This document shows positions 23,886-34,439 of a stretch of DNA of 64,000 nucleotides, in pieces. Under the pieces are notes generated by a model. It was given only the letters and a program-made list of their open reading frames with translations, made no database searches and was not told the origin of the DNA. Positions within the stretch are counted from its first letter, which is position 1; each line of letters starts with the position of its first letter. The DNA comes from Rhabdophis nuchalis (taxonomy: Eukaryota > Chordata > Lepidosauria > Squamata > Natricidae): contig CM077644.1 in the NCBI GenBank assembly GCA_039707465.1, forward strand, positions 80,956,875-81,020,874. The letters are read 5' to 3'. The translations under genes were made by a program, and so were the position numbers.

Positions 23886-26690
23886 GGAGTTTGTGCAAGG
23901 TAAAATATATTGGTTTCATGAAGAGAGATTATAGTGACTAGAGCTGTAACAGGATTCTAAATGAAGTTTCTCAAAACAATGATGGCTGGTTAAACAGATT
24001 TAGATTAGGGATGAAATTATGCATAATAAATATAAGGGCCTTTCCTCTTTATTTCAATAGCTAGTAACACAGGAAGCAGTTTTTCTATAAAAAGTGCATT
24101 TCTGAAATTGAACAAGTTTATTGGAAAAAACATATGAAAGTTATATGGATTACTCTTTTGGCCCTATAGTCTATTCTAGTCCTATACAGTAGTTTCAATG
24201 CAGCAATCAATCTTGCACAATTGCTAAAGAATATTTTAAAATGTAATACTTTCTAACTTTGCAAAATTAAAATCTCACTTAGGTCACTGGAGATCAGTAC
24301 AGAAGTAATTTATATAGTCTTAACTGAGTAAGTCATAAAATTAAATGAGACTGTACTTTAATTTTTATGGAATCATTCACCTCATGTCAATTTGCTTAGT
24401 CATGGTTTAAAGAGATGTCAATTTGATATTTACAGAATTAACAACAATTCAAAAATATATTTCTATATATAAAGGCAGGGGAACCATTCACAGTTTCCCA
24501 TATACAACATTACTTTAAGGAACACATAAAATAGTCATTTTATTATGACCAAGACAAGTTTCAGACAATTCCTTAAAAGAGAATTCTGCCTTATTTTTAA
24601 GCCTTCCTTTATTGCAAGATTTGTACATGGTAAAACCACATCAAAAGGCACCACTGCTTCATTTTCTTTCATTTGCACTTTGCACCTTATAATCTTTGGG
24701 AGAGTAGGCATGAGCTTTTAAAATTAAAAAGAGAGTAAAAGTATCTGTCAAGAATCTTAAAATGGGCCATGGCATAGGAAATAAAATTTTCACATATCAA
24801 TAATCTTACATCAAGAACTTTTCCTTAATGCTATTGAGACTGCATACCTAGTCAAAATTTCAATTGAGATCCAGCACTAGAGACAAATAGAATTATACAG
24901 TTTATTCAACTGAAATTAACTAATACATTTTATTTGCAATCCTAGCAATAAAATTAATGTAAGTATATAATAGTTTTCCCCATTTGAAGAACAAGAAGCC
25001 TAGGCAGAATTATTTCTTGGTCATCATTCTTTGGCTCTTCAGAGAAGAGCATAAAAAACTTGTTTTGCTGGAAAAAGATTATGTCTGTGAAAAAACTGAT
25101 AAACTAGTAAGTGGCTTAAATGAGAGGTTTCAAATGATGCCACAAACATAGCAAATACTATATTTTGTGAATTTAAATAAATAATAAATAAATACATTTG
25201 TGGACTGGTATTATTTTGCTGGAGGCTCAGAAAATGAAATCACTTCTAACCGAAGGACAAGATAATATTTGGTTGTTTTTAACCCAATCATTGTAGGAAT
25301 GGAGGCCCATCTGGGTCATTTTCCTAAGAAGGCATTAGTTTCTGAAATAGAAGCTATTTTGTTTTGCATTATCACGACTGTCCCAAACATATTTATATTA
25401 CCTATTTCTATCATCAAACATAAAAATAATATAAGCTATTCAAATCTTAAATCTGTCAAGAAAGAATTTTTCTTTACACAATCACTCCTTTCAACTCTGA
25501 AAAGCATTGGTACAGTTATCTGGAATTCAGCAACTATTTTATTTCCCTGTACAATCCTAGGATTAAACTATTTTTTTTTTTAGTAAAGTATATACCAACA
25601 ACCTGTAAACCTGTAAGGGAACTGGTACACTTCCATATATTAATGCTTTTGTGCAGTTGTGTCCTCAGTACAATATGAGCAATATTCCATTTTTCTCAAA
25701 CTTGGAGAATTTGCTTGGGCTCTATCTCATGAACCTTATGCTCATATAGACAACAGCTAGATAGCAGCAAAGAGAACTTTCAGTATATATAGTATTTGCT
25801 TTCCACTAGCAGGCATCTGGATTTTGGTTGCTCAGATACAGTAGCTTTATCAATAGTAAACCCAAAGGTTGTTTTTTTCCCCCAAAAGACAACTGGACTT
25901 TCTCATTTTTTTTCCTTTTGCTTTTGTTTCACATCCAAGACATTTCTGGATCTCTTGAGAAGTAAAACATTTTTCTGGATCTCTTGAGAAGTAAAACATT
26001 TTTAAAGGAAAAAAAACCGAGAAACTCCAGCTGCCTTTTTGAAAATAAAAAACTTTGCAACAACCCTGACCAAGATGATTGTTCTCCATAGACACAAACC
26101 AGTTAAATTAACTGGATTTATACTCTGGTCCCTGTGAATAGTTGGAGTAGGCTACAATATCCTGACAGCAGAACAAATGGACAAGCCATAGTTCTGCTAC
26201 CTTTACTTGTACACAAATCCTCCTCTTTAGCTGTAGTTCTCAGATATTACCCAATTTACACTTTTACTAAGTTAATTCAACCTAGGTAATTAGTTCATGA
26301 TTTGGGATAGGGAGTCTTTTATTTTCTTCCTCTTAGAATCCCTTCCCACTTTTAAAAATTATAGACAGCTCTTCAAACAACTTTTGTTTTTAAGGGTTCT
26401 ATCAATATTTACCATATTAAAAATTAAAATTGATACATTCACTGCTCATAGTTCCTCAAGATCATTTGATGAGATTTCATCATAACTGGCAAATACAGGG
26501 ATTTTGATTTCACTAATCCCTGGAGCGGGGAGGGGGGCAAGAGTCTAGTAGGAATGCACATTTTAAAGAAAAATATTCCTTTTTCAGGATGGTGGTATGG
26601 GAAAGAGTTTATTTTTTGTAAGAAATTGTAGGAGAACATAATAACCTTTGAAAATAATTGAGTGTATTATCTAATCTCATAAATGTTGCT
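23886..26690. other. No gene or recognised repeat (LRRIQ3 5' intron)
   Basis: Long AT-rich stretch. Short frames (for example 25269-25583) have no domain. A 27-bp tandem doublet, TTTTTCTGGATCTCTTGAGA-type, occurs at about 25938-25999. Confidence 0.5.
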
Positions 26691-26765
26691 TGAGTTTAAA
26701 ACTGCACATAGGACTGAGGGATGAGAGGCCGTTAGCATTTTCAGAACTGTTTTTAGCTAGAATTT

Positions 26766-27091
26766 GTTGGCAGCTAGAGACAACCCCCAGAAACTAATAG
26801 TTATTAGAGATAAATTGTAAATAAGGGGCAGGGGGAAATGTATTTGTTTTAGGCACCTCTGATAGATTGTGACAGCTTGAGTACTCAACCAATGAGGAAA
26901 AGGTGGGAGGCAAACCTGCAACCTGGGATAGAGAATATAAAGAAAATATATTGATGGCTTGAGATGTGTCCACTGTACCAGTGTGTATGTAATGAACCCT
27001 CTTTGCAAAGTTGTAAATAAAATTACCATTGTTTTTCTTTTATAGATTTTGGTTTGCAATTATTTCAAAACCAGACAACGAATCCCACAGT
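26766..27091 (+). mobile_element. Possible solo LTR
   Basis: Begins TGTTGGCAGC and ends GAATCCCACA (TG...CA). It contains CCAATGAGG, a TATAAAG motif (26938) and AATAAA (27016) in promoter-to-polyadenylation order, as in an LTR. No internal retroviral genes adjoin it and no target duplication is clear. Confidence 0.35.
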
Positions 27092-27146
27092 GGGCATACC
27101 TCAAAATTGAACTGAGCTCACGAGCAATGGAAGCAAGATTGTGCCC

Positions 27147-27149
<3 letters not shown>

Positions 27150-27189
<40 letters not shown>
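27150..27189 (+). repeat. (CA)n microsatellite
   Basis: A pure CA tract of about 40 bp lies some 370 bp upstream of the CpG-rich promoter. Confidence 0.95.
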
Positions 27190-27592
27190 ACGAAAGGCAT
27201 AGAAGAGCTTGGGATGGGGGAGGGGAGGCAGTTACCATTCTGAAGAGTAATTTTTGCTCAACTTTCTCAGGGCAAAGTAGCTCGCCGGATACAATGAGCT
27301 TTGGGGAATCGCTCCTTAACAACCAGATTCTTCTCTGGGAGAGATCACCCCCCAAAGGAAGCAGCCCTCATTTCCTTTACAAGCCACTCTCTTAATAAAA
27401 GATATTTAGGTTTAGGCAGAGAGAGTCAGATTCCAGGCTTCAAAAGCTTTCTTCTCCCTCTTGGTTCTTCCCAAGCTCTGCAGAAACAGCAAAGGTGGTC
27501 TCTGAGCAACTCCCGACACAAAACAGCTGAGACCGTCAACATCGGGATCTCTCCTCCCTTCCCTCCTTCCAGCGCTTTTCCTCCTGCTCCTC

Positions 27593-27720
27593 ACTCACCG
27601 ACTCCCTTCCTATCCCAAGCGGCCTCAGGAACCCGCCTTTCCCAGGACGGAAAGCGGACCCCAGATTCAAGAGACGCCTGCCGGTTGCTAAGCAACCGGC
27701 GTCTCCCAGGCCTACTCGGC
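27593..27720 (-). promoter_or_regulatory. LRRIQ3: Predicted non-coding first exon and donor of LRRIQ3
   Basis: The first coding exon of LRRIQ3 begins with a splice acceptor, so an upstream exon is required. In the CpG-rich block 5' of FPGT the minus strand reads CGGTGAGTGAGG, a strong donor with GT at 27598-27597 (exon edge 27599). LRRIQ3 and FPGT are head to head in human, which makes this the natural site. The transcription start and upper edge are unknown; 27720 is a guess placed just above the X-box. This is inference from splice grammar and synteny. Confidence 0.45.
27683..27697. promoter_or_regulatory. X-box (RFX-type) palindrome GGTTGCTAAGCAACC
   Basis: A near-perfect 15-bp palindrome matching the RFX-family X-box pattern GTTGC-N-GCAAC. 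RFX factors control many ciliary genes. It lies between the predicted LRRIQ3 first-exon donor and the FPGT start codon. Flanking GAGACGCC and GGCGTCTC extend the dyad. Related GCTTAGCAACC strings occur inside local transposons, so chance or transposon origin is possible. Confidence 0.55.
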
Positions 27721-27809
27721 CAAGCCCGGCCCCGGTTAAGGAAGAGGCGGTGGCTTCGTCCGGCCTCAGGGCGGAAGTGCGAGGGGGCGAAGCGGCGGTC
27801 GACCCCGGG

Positions 27810-27888
27810 ATGCCGCTGGCGGGAGAGGCGGAGGCGCGACGGCGCCGAGCGACGCGGGAGAGGCTGGAGAAGTTCGCCGGGTTGAGAG
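27810..27888 (+). CDS. FPGT: FPGT exon 1 (fucose-1-phosphate guanylyltransferase)
   Basis: First coding exon of GDP-L-fucose pyrophosphorylase, the cytosolic salvage enzyme that joins L-fucose-1-phosphate and GTP to give GDP-fucose and pyrophosphate. It encodes MPLAGEAEARRRRATRERLE then KFAGLR plus one base of the next glycine; the tail ATRERLEKFAGLRG parallels the human N-terminus (ATQRKLRRFSELRG). The ATG at 27810 is chosen because no in-frame ATG lies upstream in the open frame. The donor, AGAG|GTGGCT, is weak, but its phase (1) fits exon 2 exactly. The exon lies in the CpG-rich promoter block, and a fold-back hAT element begins only 74 bp after the donor. Confidence 0.85.
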
Positions 27889-27962
27889 GTGGCTACCTGG
27901 GAGCTGCAGCATGGACTGCCTTGGTTTGGAGCCTCGGCCGTACCTTCTTTGACTGGCTAGCC

Positions 27963-28097
27963 CAGGGGTCTGCAAAGTCGGCTCTTTTAAGACTGGTGGA
28001 CTTCAATTCCCAGAATCCCCCAGCCAGCATAGCTGGCTGGGGAATTCTGGGAGTTGAAGTCCACCAGTCTTAAAAGAGCCGACTTTGCAGACCCCTG
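27963..28097. mobile_element. Fold-back hAT MITE just inside FPGT intron 1
   Basis: A 135-bp near-perfect palindrome with ends CAGGGGTCTGCAAAGTCGG and complement, meeting at CCAGCATAGCTGG. Perfect 8-bp duplication GGCTAGCC at 27955-27962 and 28098-28105. Same family as 18822. It begins 74 bp after the exon 1 donor, at the edge of the CpG-rich promoter. Confidence 0.95.
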
Positions 28098-28525
28098 GGC
28101 TAGCCGGGTGGGTGACTGTGGGAATAGGGACTTCCGTGTAATTTGCTGGTGCAGAAACCAGCGTTCAGATTCCACCTCCATTATTTCAGTGGGTGAGAAA
28201 TGCTGGGGGAGGGGGGAGACTTAAAATCCCTGAATCTTGGGCGTAGTCAGAAAGCCTTTGCTATCACAGAGCTTTGCAGACGATAGATTTGCAGTCAACT
28301 AAGCCATAGTTTTACTGAACCATGCTTGGATAAAGTGATGTATAACGGAGCTTGGACTTCTCAGGATCAAGGAAGAGTTTATTGGCAGCCAGGTTCAGAA
28401 AGCTAGTCAAAAGCAAGCATGTAATTTCTGAACAGGCTTCTAATAGCAAACACGCATTCTTATACTTTGACAAAGAGAGCGCCACCCGGAAATACTTAAC
28501 CCATTTCTTATTGGTTACCTTAAGC

Positions 28526-28875
28526 CAGTGCTTCTCAATTATTTTCTGTCATGCCCCCCCTAGGAAGAAGAAAACATTTCGCGCCCCCCGCGCGACTGTA
28601 AATAGTATCATTAGTCTATAAAATTGTTATAAGTACACCTCTGCATAACACTGTATCCTTATTAACGTATAAGAGAATAAAAAAAGAAAGAAATGTGGAT
28701 CAATTTACAACAAAGAATAGCTTTATTAACTGTAGCAGAAAAGATTTAAAGTGCATTAGAAATTTTAAAAAAATTAAATCCTTAATTAAACTAAACTGCC
28801 GAGGTCAAACGCGCCCCCCTTTACGGAGCCTCGCGCCCCCCCTGGGGGGCCCGCCCCACTATTTGAGAAGCACTG
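28526..28875. mobile_element. Non-autonomous hAT element, 350 bp, in FPGT intron 1
   Basis: Ends CAGTGCTTCTCAATTATTTT and CTATTTGAGAAGCACTG are inverted, with perfect duplication CCTTAAGC (28518-28525 and 28876-28883). C-rich blocks follow each end and the centre is AT-rich. No transposase. Confidence 0.93.
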
Positions 28876-28883
28876 CCTTAAGC

Positions 28884-30245
28884 AGAGGAGCCTTGCATAG
28901 CTAACATCATCTTGCTTCCCCTCTTTAATGGCGACGTGTCTTTCTGAGAACTTTATCTGAATTCTGTGGTTTTGTGAGAACTATTGAACTCTGCGGTTAG
29001 GCACTCATTTCCCGCTCTTTTGCAAGCTGCAACTGCCTATGTGACCTTTTAATATAGAAGTAAAGGGAACCTGAGAGGCTGTCTAGCTTGACCAGTAGGT
29101 TTCACGTTCAATGTCCAATTCTAACTTTGCATCCTACCTCAGCTAGGTTAGCTCAACGTGCTATGTCCGAATCAAACTATTCCAATTTAGTATGATAGTA
29201 TAAACCTGCACCTTTTTCTGATGAGACTTTGTAATAAATGAATTCAGAGTTCTTTATGTCGTGGAAAGTAGTTGATGAAAAAATTATCGTTCTGTTCACA
29301 TATAAATTGCATTGGATCTTTGTAAAGAAATGAGCACATCAGCTGTCATTCACTATAGAAAATACGGTGTTCTAATCTTGATAAAGCGAAGTATATCTGA
29401 CCAATAGATAGACTGGAAAATGTGTACATGCAATAAAAGCATTTTAGTTCTGTGCGAAGTAGGGGATTGAACAGTTCACAGATTTGGGAATGGGATATTC
29501 CAGTGAACACCAGATATTTCTGTTGTGTTCCAACACTGTTTTTCTTCCAACCACATTTACTTCTGAAAATTGTCATACCTTTCCTTGCTCCCCAAGCATA
29601 AGTTTTGTACAGCATTGGAACATCATTTAAAGGAAACATTTTTCAATATATTGGAGTGCATATAAAGCTCCTCTTTTTGATGGCTAAGCACTTTTGTGGG
29701 CTCATACAATATGGGCTTTCTTATGTCCAGTAAAAGCAATTTTGCAAAGAGTGATCTGGAAAACAATGTTTGATAAAAATAAGCTTGGGATTAATACTGC
29801 ATGCTTTCCAAAGAAATGTAAACAGAACACCTTTTTAATAGAGCCACCAAAAAGATAGAGCTACTTTAATAATGTAATCATTAAAGAAGTGCTGCATTCA
29901 TGTTCCCACATATTCCAAAGTACCTTTTCCAAATCATTTTCAAATACATGCACATCTTTTGGCACTTTAGGCAGCAAGAAGGAAAGCTTTAATGGACAAC
30001 TATACATTAGAGTCAAGTGAACCTGAACCCAAGGAAGAAGAAAATGGTTGAACTTTAATAGCTAACTGTAAAGTAAGTAAGTTGTAGGCATTTTATGGTG
30101 GTGTTTGGAGGAATATCACTTGCAGCCAATTGGAGTAAGGAGTTAAAATCCCAATTCAAGGATTTTGAGTCTTGTTTGGGGTAAGAACATTTGAAATTAG
30201 TTTGGTAATTATATCCTTTGTAATGAATTTCATTTTTCCAATCAG
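28884..30245. other. FPGT intron 1, no further feature recognised
   Basis: AT-rich sequence between the hAT element and exon 2. The flanks of that hAT may belong to an older LTR-like repeat, which I cannot delimit. Confidence 0.5.
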
Positions 30246-30413
30246 GTAAAACCGTGCAGACTGGAGAGTTTTGGGATGTTGTTGTAATAACAGCAGTTGA
30301 TAAAAAGCAAGAAATAGCTTATCAAAAACAATTATCAGAAAAGATGAAAAGAAAAGAATTGCCCTTGGGAGTGGATTATCATGTTTTTGCTGATCCTCCT
30401 GGACCAAAAATTG
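30246..30413 (+). CDS. FPGT: FPGT exon 2
   Basis: Acceptor CCAATCAG precedes an exon that completes the split glycine and reads [20 protein letters not shown], then [20 protein letters not shown] and a C-terminal ADPPGPKIG. This aligns without gaps to the human segment [20 protein letters not shown] and onward. It is 168 nt, enters and leaves in phase 1, and ends at donor GTAGGT (30414). The intron before it is about 2.4 kb and contains two hAT elements; the one after is about 2.2 kb and contains the tRNA-like repeat cluster. Confidence 0.93.
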
Positions 30414-31255
30414 GTAGGTTCTGCAATTTAGAGAAAGTTAATATTAGCAAAATAAAACATATATACCCATACATACATTCAAAACATAATACAGTCCTTC
30501 CAAAGATGGGAGCGGAGCATTTGTAGGAAGGATGATCGATGGAACTTATGTAGGAAATTGGAATAGAAATATGAAAGAGCAGAATTTGCTCTGTGAGGTC
30601 ACAATGTAATCTTAGTTTGCTGCAGATATCCATTCATGATGTGCTCTCACCATCATGACTGTGTTGAACTTCTGCATGTGAAAAACAGTAGGATTGGAAA
30701 GGCTCCCATCATTCAAACTAAATTAAGTACTTCTGTTTTCTTTCATTAAAATCCATGGAATTTAAAAATACATTAGCTGGCTTCTGCCTCAAGTTTGTTA
30801 AGTTTAACTTTTCAATCATCTGGTGAGCAGAAACTGAGACAGTTTGTGGTTAAATGTTCAGTACAATTTGATTAATTTTCAGACAGATAAAAAGGTTCTC
30901 CTTCTGGTGCATATTATGACAGCTGTATCTTTTACTGAAAGATTTCCAGAATGTCATTAGAAGCCAAATTATATTAATTAAACTTTCTAAAATATGTTCA
31001 AATACTATTATTATGCTTCTTTTGATTCAAGTGTGAAATTCCATTGCCATTAATGAGCTGGATGTTCTTTTGGACAACATGTCAATTGAACAGACTCTTA
31101 AAGGTTTTTCTAGTTTAGGTAGTATTTGTATTAAATTTTACAGTGTCTTAGTTTATAAAAACTTTTTTTCCTTTAAAAGCATTCTAGGGAAAAAATAGAG
31201 ATCTGGACATTAAACATATATTTAAGATCAGCTTCATGATTTGTGTTGCATATTT
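30414..31255. other. FPGT intron 2, left part, no feature recognised
   Basis: AT-rich intron sequence without recognisable repeat. Confidence 0.5.
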
Positions 31256-32265
31256 CTGTGTGTGTGTGTGTGTGTGTGTGTAGTGTCACAACACCCTGGT
31301 ATGCCCAAATATGGGAGGGACTGCTTCCCTTTTCTGTCTTTCAACTCACCCTAGGAGCCATCCAGGCAGAAAGCCATTTTTTAATGTTGCCTTTGTTACA
31401 TTTGTGTTGATAAATAAATAAAGGGAGACCAGTATAGATCTATATTAGTCTCCCTTTATTTATTTATCAGCATAAATTCAACACACACACACACAGTGTC
31501 ACAACACCCTGGTATGCCCCATATGGGAGGGAGCAGAACTGCTTCCCTTTTCTGTCTTTCGGCTCACCCTAGGAACCATCCAAGCAGAAAGTTATTTTTT
31601 TGTGTTGCCTTTGTTATATTTGTGTTATGTTTGTGCTGATAAATAAATAAAGGGAGACTACTATTGATCTATTTCAAGCTATTTAGCTCTCATCAGCTAG
31701 CCATACCCTTACTGGGTGTTGTGACACAGTACATATACTTGTTCCCCTGGCTCAGCTGATCAGGATGAGAGCCTGTGGCCTAGTGGCAATTACAACTGCC
31801 TTACATGTAAAACGACCCAGGTTCAAATCCCAGTAAGGATATGGCTAGCTGATGAGAGCTAAATAGCTCAAAATAGATCTATCCTAGTCTTCCTTGTTTA
31901 TTTATTTATCATCTAAAAACCTAACACACATGGAAACAAAAGACAAACAAAAAATTGCTTTCTGTCTGCATGGTCTCTGGTGAGCCGAAAGACAGAAAAG
32001 GAAAGATGCTTCCTCCCTTAATTGGGGCTTACCAGAGTGTTGTAACACAAGTATATACTTATTTCCCTGTCTCAGCTGATCAGGATAAGAACCAGTAGTC
32101 TAGTGGCAATTACAACTGCCTCACATGTAATACTTCCCTGGTTCGAATCCCAGTAAGGGTATGGCTAGCTGATGAGAGCTAAATAGCTCAAAATAGATCT
32201 ATCCTAGTCTTCCTTGTTTGTTTATTTATCAGCTCAAAACCTAACATATATACATACATACATAC
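31256..32265. repeat. Cluster of unnamed tRNA-like composite repeat units in FPGT intron 2
   Basis: Begins with (TG)n. Two units start GTGTCACAACACCCTGGTAT (31279, 31496). Two later units contain tRNA-like segments, with A-box-like GTGGCCTAGTGGCAATTAC and B-box-like GGTTCAAATCC (31808-31840) or GGTTCGAATCC (32141-32151). These units end GAGAGCTAAATAGCTCAAAA and CTAGTCTTCCTTG. An inverted junction of AATAAATAAAGGGAGAC with its complement lies at 31416-31463. Fragments A and B elsewhere share the blocks. Not a functional tRNA: stems do not pair well. Family not recognised. Confidence 0.65.
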
Positions 32266-32660
32266 ATATATACATTCCATTTTATACTTTTCAATCCAAA
32301 CTTTAAAATGTTTCGAAAATTTCACAGTAGGATCTAAACAAAAGAGAGTACTTCTCAAAACAGATTCATTCTTGAGAAAATACTTTTTCATTTTGTTTGC
32401 CTGATTTGGCAAATAGGTAACGTTTCCAATGCTGTTGTTTGATGTTAGAGATACAGAGATTACAATTGAAAGTTTCCAATCTTTTCTATGACCACTGTAA
32501 AAATGATGATGACTGATCCAAGTTCACTTAATAAATGTTGTGGTGTTGTGTCATTTGAAGTAACATGACTTTCAAAAAAATAATGTATCGGTTAATTGCA
32601 ATCTAACCCTGTTAATTCTTGTTATTCCTAAATTTAAATATGTGTTGAAATGTTTTGTAG
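32266..32660. other. FPGT intron 2, right part, no feature recognised
   Basis: AT-rich intron sequence up to the exon 3 acceptor. Confidence 0.5.
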
Positions 32661-32753
32661 GAAATGGTGGATCAACACTTCATGCCCTTCAGTGCTTAGA
32701 AGAGTATTATGGAGATAAATGGGATACCCTCACTATCATATTAATTCATTCTG
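32661..32753 (+). CDS. FPGT: FPGT exon 3
   Basis: A 93-nt exon bounded by acceptor TTTTGTAG and donor GTAATT. It encodes [20 protein letters not shown], then [10 protein letters not shown] plus the first base of a glycine, and leads into the conserved HSGGYSQR nucleotide-binding loop completed by exon 4. The match to human FPGT is close over its whole length. Phase is 1 on both sides. In human, the read-through transcript FPGT-TNNI3K leaves FPGT after this exon; here the phase also fits TNNI3K exon 2 at 55666. Confidence 0.93.
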
Positions 32754-34439
32754 GTAATTTTTATCCGTCAACTTATCTTACATTATGTAGGGTACACGTC
32801 TGTTTGTTTTTTCCCTGAAGAGCATAGTGAAGATGAATTAGGTTTCTTTCCACTACAAAATTATACTCAAAGTCAGATAAGCATATTTAGGTTAAATTAT
32901 AACCTGAAAATGTGTTTAAAATTCTGTTCAAAACTCCTTAGAGAAAGAAAGGATTGGAGAATAAATAGCATTAATGACCCACAAAAATTCAGTTACTTAT
33001 AATTTACAAAAAACTTGAAAGAATAAAGTATGACATTGGTATATAATGTTGAATTTGGAAATCATTTATGATTTTTGGCAGAATTGTTTTACAACTCACT
33101 AGAAAGCAGTCATTTCAATGTCACTGTGCATTAGAATATGATGAATCATAGATTCTTTGGTTTCTTATATTGATGTTTGGAAGTAGAAGGAGACAAACAA
33201 TCTGTAACTTCCTCCACACAATGTAAGTACTTAAGATAGGAACATAGCCTTTTTAAATGAAAGTTTATAGCAAATAAGTGAATTGTACAACTTGAGGGTT
33301 CTTCCAGAGTTTTCATAATGGAAATGCAGGGTACAGGAGTTCCCCAACCAGTTTAACATGTAACCAGTATGTTAGCTGTAACCTCTCTGAAGACTCCTGC
33401 CTTTGTGCTCGTTGTACATTTGGCTCTCTTTGTAAAGAGGGTTCAACTACAGTTCATACACAACAAAGCCATCCAGGTGTTTGTGTGAGTTGAACTGCAC
33501 TACATATAAATGTGTTTCTGAGTTCAGTGTAAACTGTTACTTTTAACCTACAACCTTGACTAAGTTCTCTGACAGTATCAATCTTCTCACAATATTTCTT
33601 CCTTTATCATTTTAATAATTATTTTAACTCTTTTATCCTATAACTTTATGTAAATTGCAGATTTATTTTAGTATTGTTTTTAAAAACATTGTCACTGAAA
33701 TATTTTGTAGAATCTTTGTCCAACTGAGGTGGTTTTATGCATCTCTGTTCACTTTTTGGGGGGTTGGGCCTTATAATCTCCTCTAAATAGTTGTGCAGAC
33801 CTTACTCCAGATTATATTCCCCTGCTGCTGCACCCTCCTATCATTTCAAAATCTGATTTAAAGGTATGAAAGCAAAATAGTAAGAATTTGCAGAGAAAAA
33901 GGCAAAAAAAGGCAAGTCCATTCATGAATAGAACAGCATCTGCAAAGCCCTGGACTAATTCTATATATACTGTACAATTTTAAGAAACAATTGAAGCAAT
34001 GACTATCATAAAGTAGGCAACATTCTATTTGCTCTTTATGCAGCATCTAAATAGCATTTATATTAAACTAATAATTAAGAATCTCATCATTTCAGAACAG
34101 TTGAGGACACCTATCAGAATTTTAATGTAAACTTTCACTTGCTTTGTAAATATTTACAACTTAAAAACAATATAACCTTTTCTTAGCCTTTGTAATATTG
34201 TATCTAAAATCCACTACATCCTGGGTTTCAGATATTCTGAATATTCTAAGAGTTATCAGGGGAAGTTACTAATAAGTATGTGTTTTCACAGACCTTTTTC
34301 ATACATCATATTAAAATATGTACCCAAGATATTAAAGAACCTCGAGTAAAATTCTTTAGAATCTGAATGCATATGAATATGAATACAGGCATGTTTTATT
34401 TATATTAAATATTCTTCATTTTTTTCTGTTTTTATAAAG
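32754..34439. other. FPGT intron 3, no feature recognised
   Basis: AT-rich intron. I see no repeat with defined ends. Confidence 0.5.

Larger units (their letters stand above)
27540..27960. promoter_or_regulatory. CpG-rich promoter between LRRIQ3 and FPGT
   Basis: The sequence changes here from AT-rich to strongly GC- and CpG-rich, unlike the flanks, and this block contains the FPGT start codon. It holds a palindromic X-box (27683-27697), an ETS-like GGCGGAAGTGCG (27769-27780) and the candidate LRRIQ3 donor at 27598. I see no TATA box near the FPGT start. The layout fits a broad housekeeping promoter firing in both directions. Confidence 0.7.

Noticed and set aside
25269..25583. 104-codon hydrophobic frame
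   Set aside because: AT-rich chance frame without start context, domain or flanking splice sites.
27301..27885. 194-codon plus-strand frame across the FPGT promoter
   Set aside because: It is open because of CpG-island composition; the true FPGT frame there starts at 27810.
31808..31860. Possible tRNA gene
   Set aside because: A- and B-box-like strings are present, but the T stem and anticodon stem do not pair properly and the segment repeats as part of a dispersed family.
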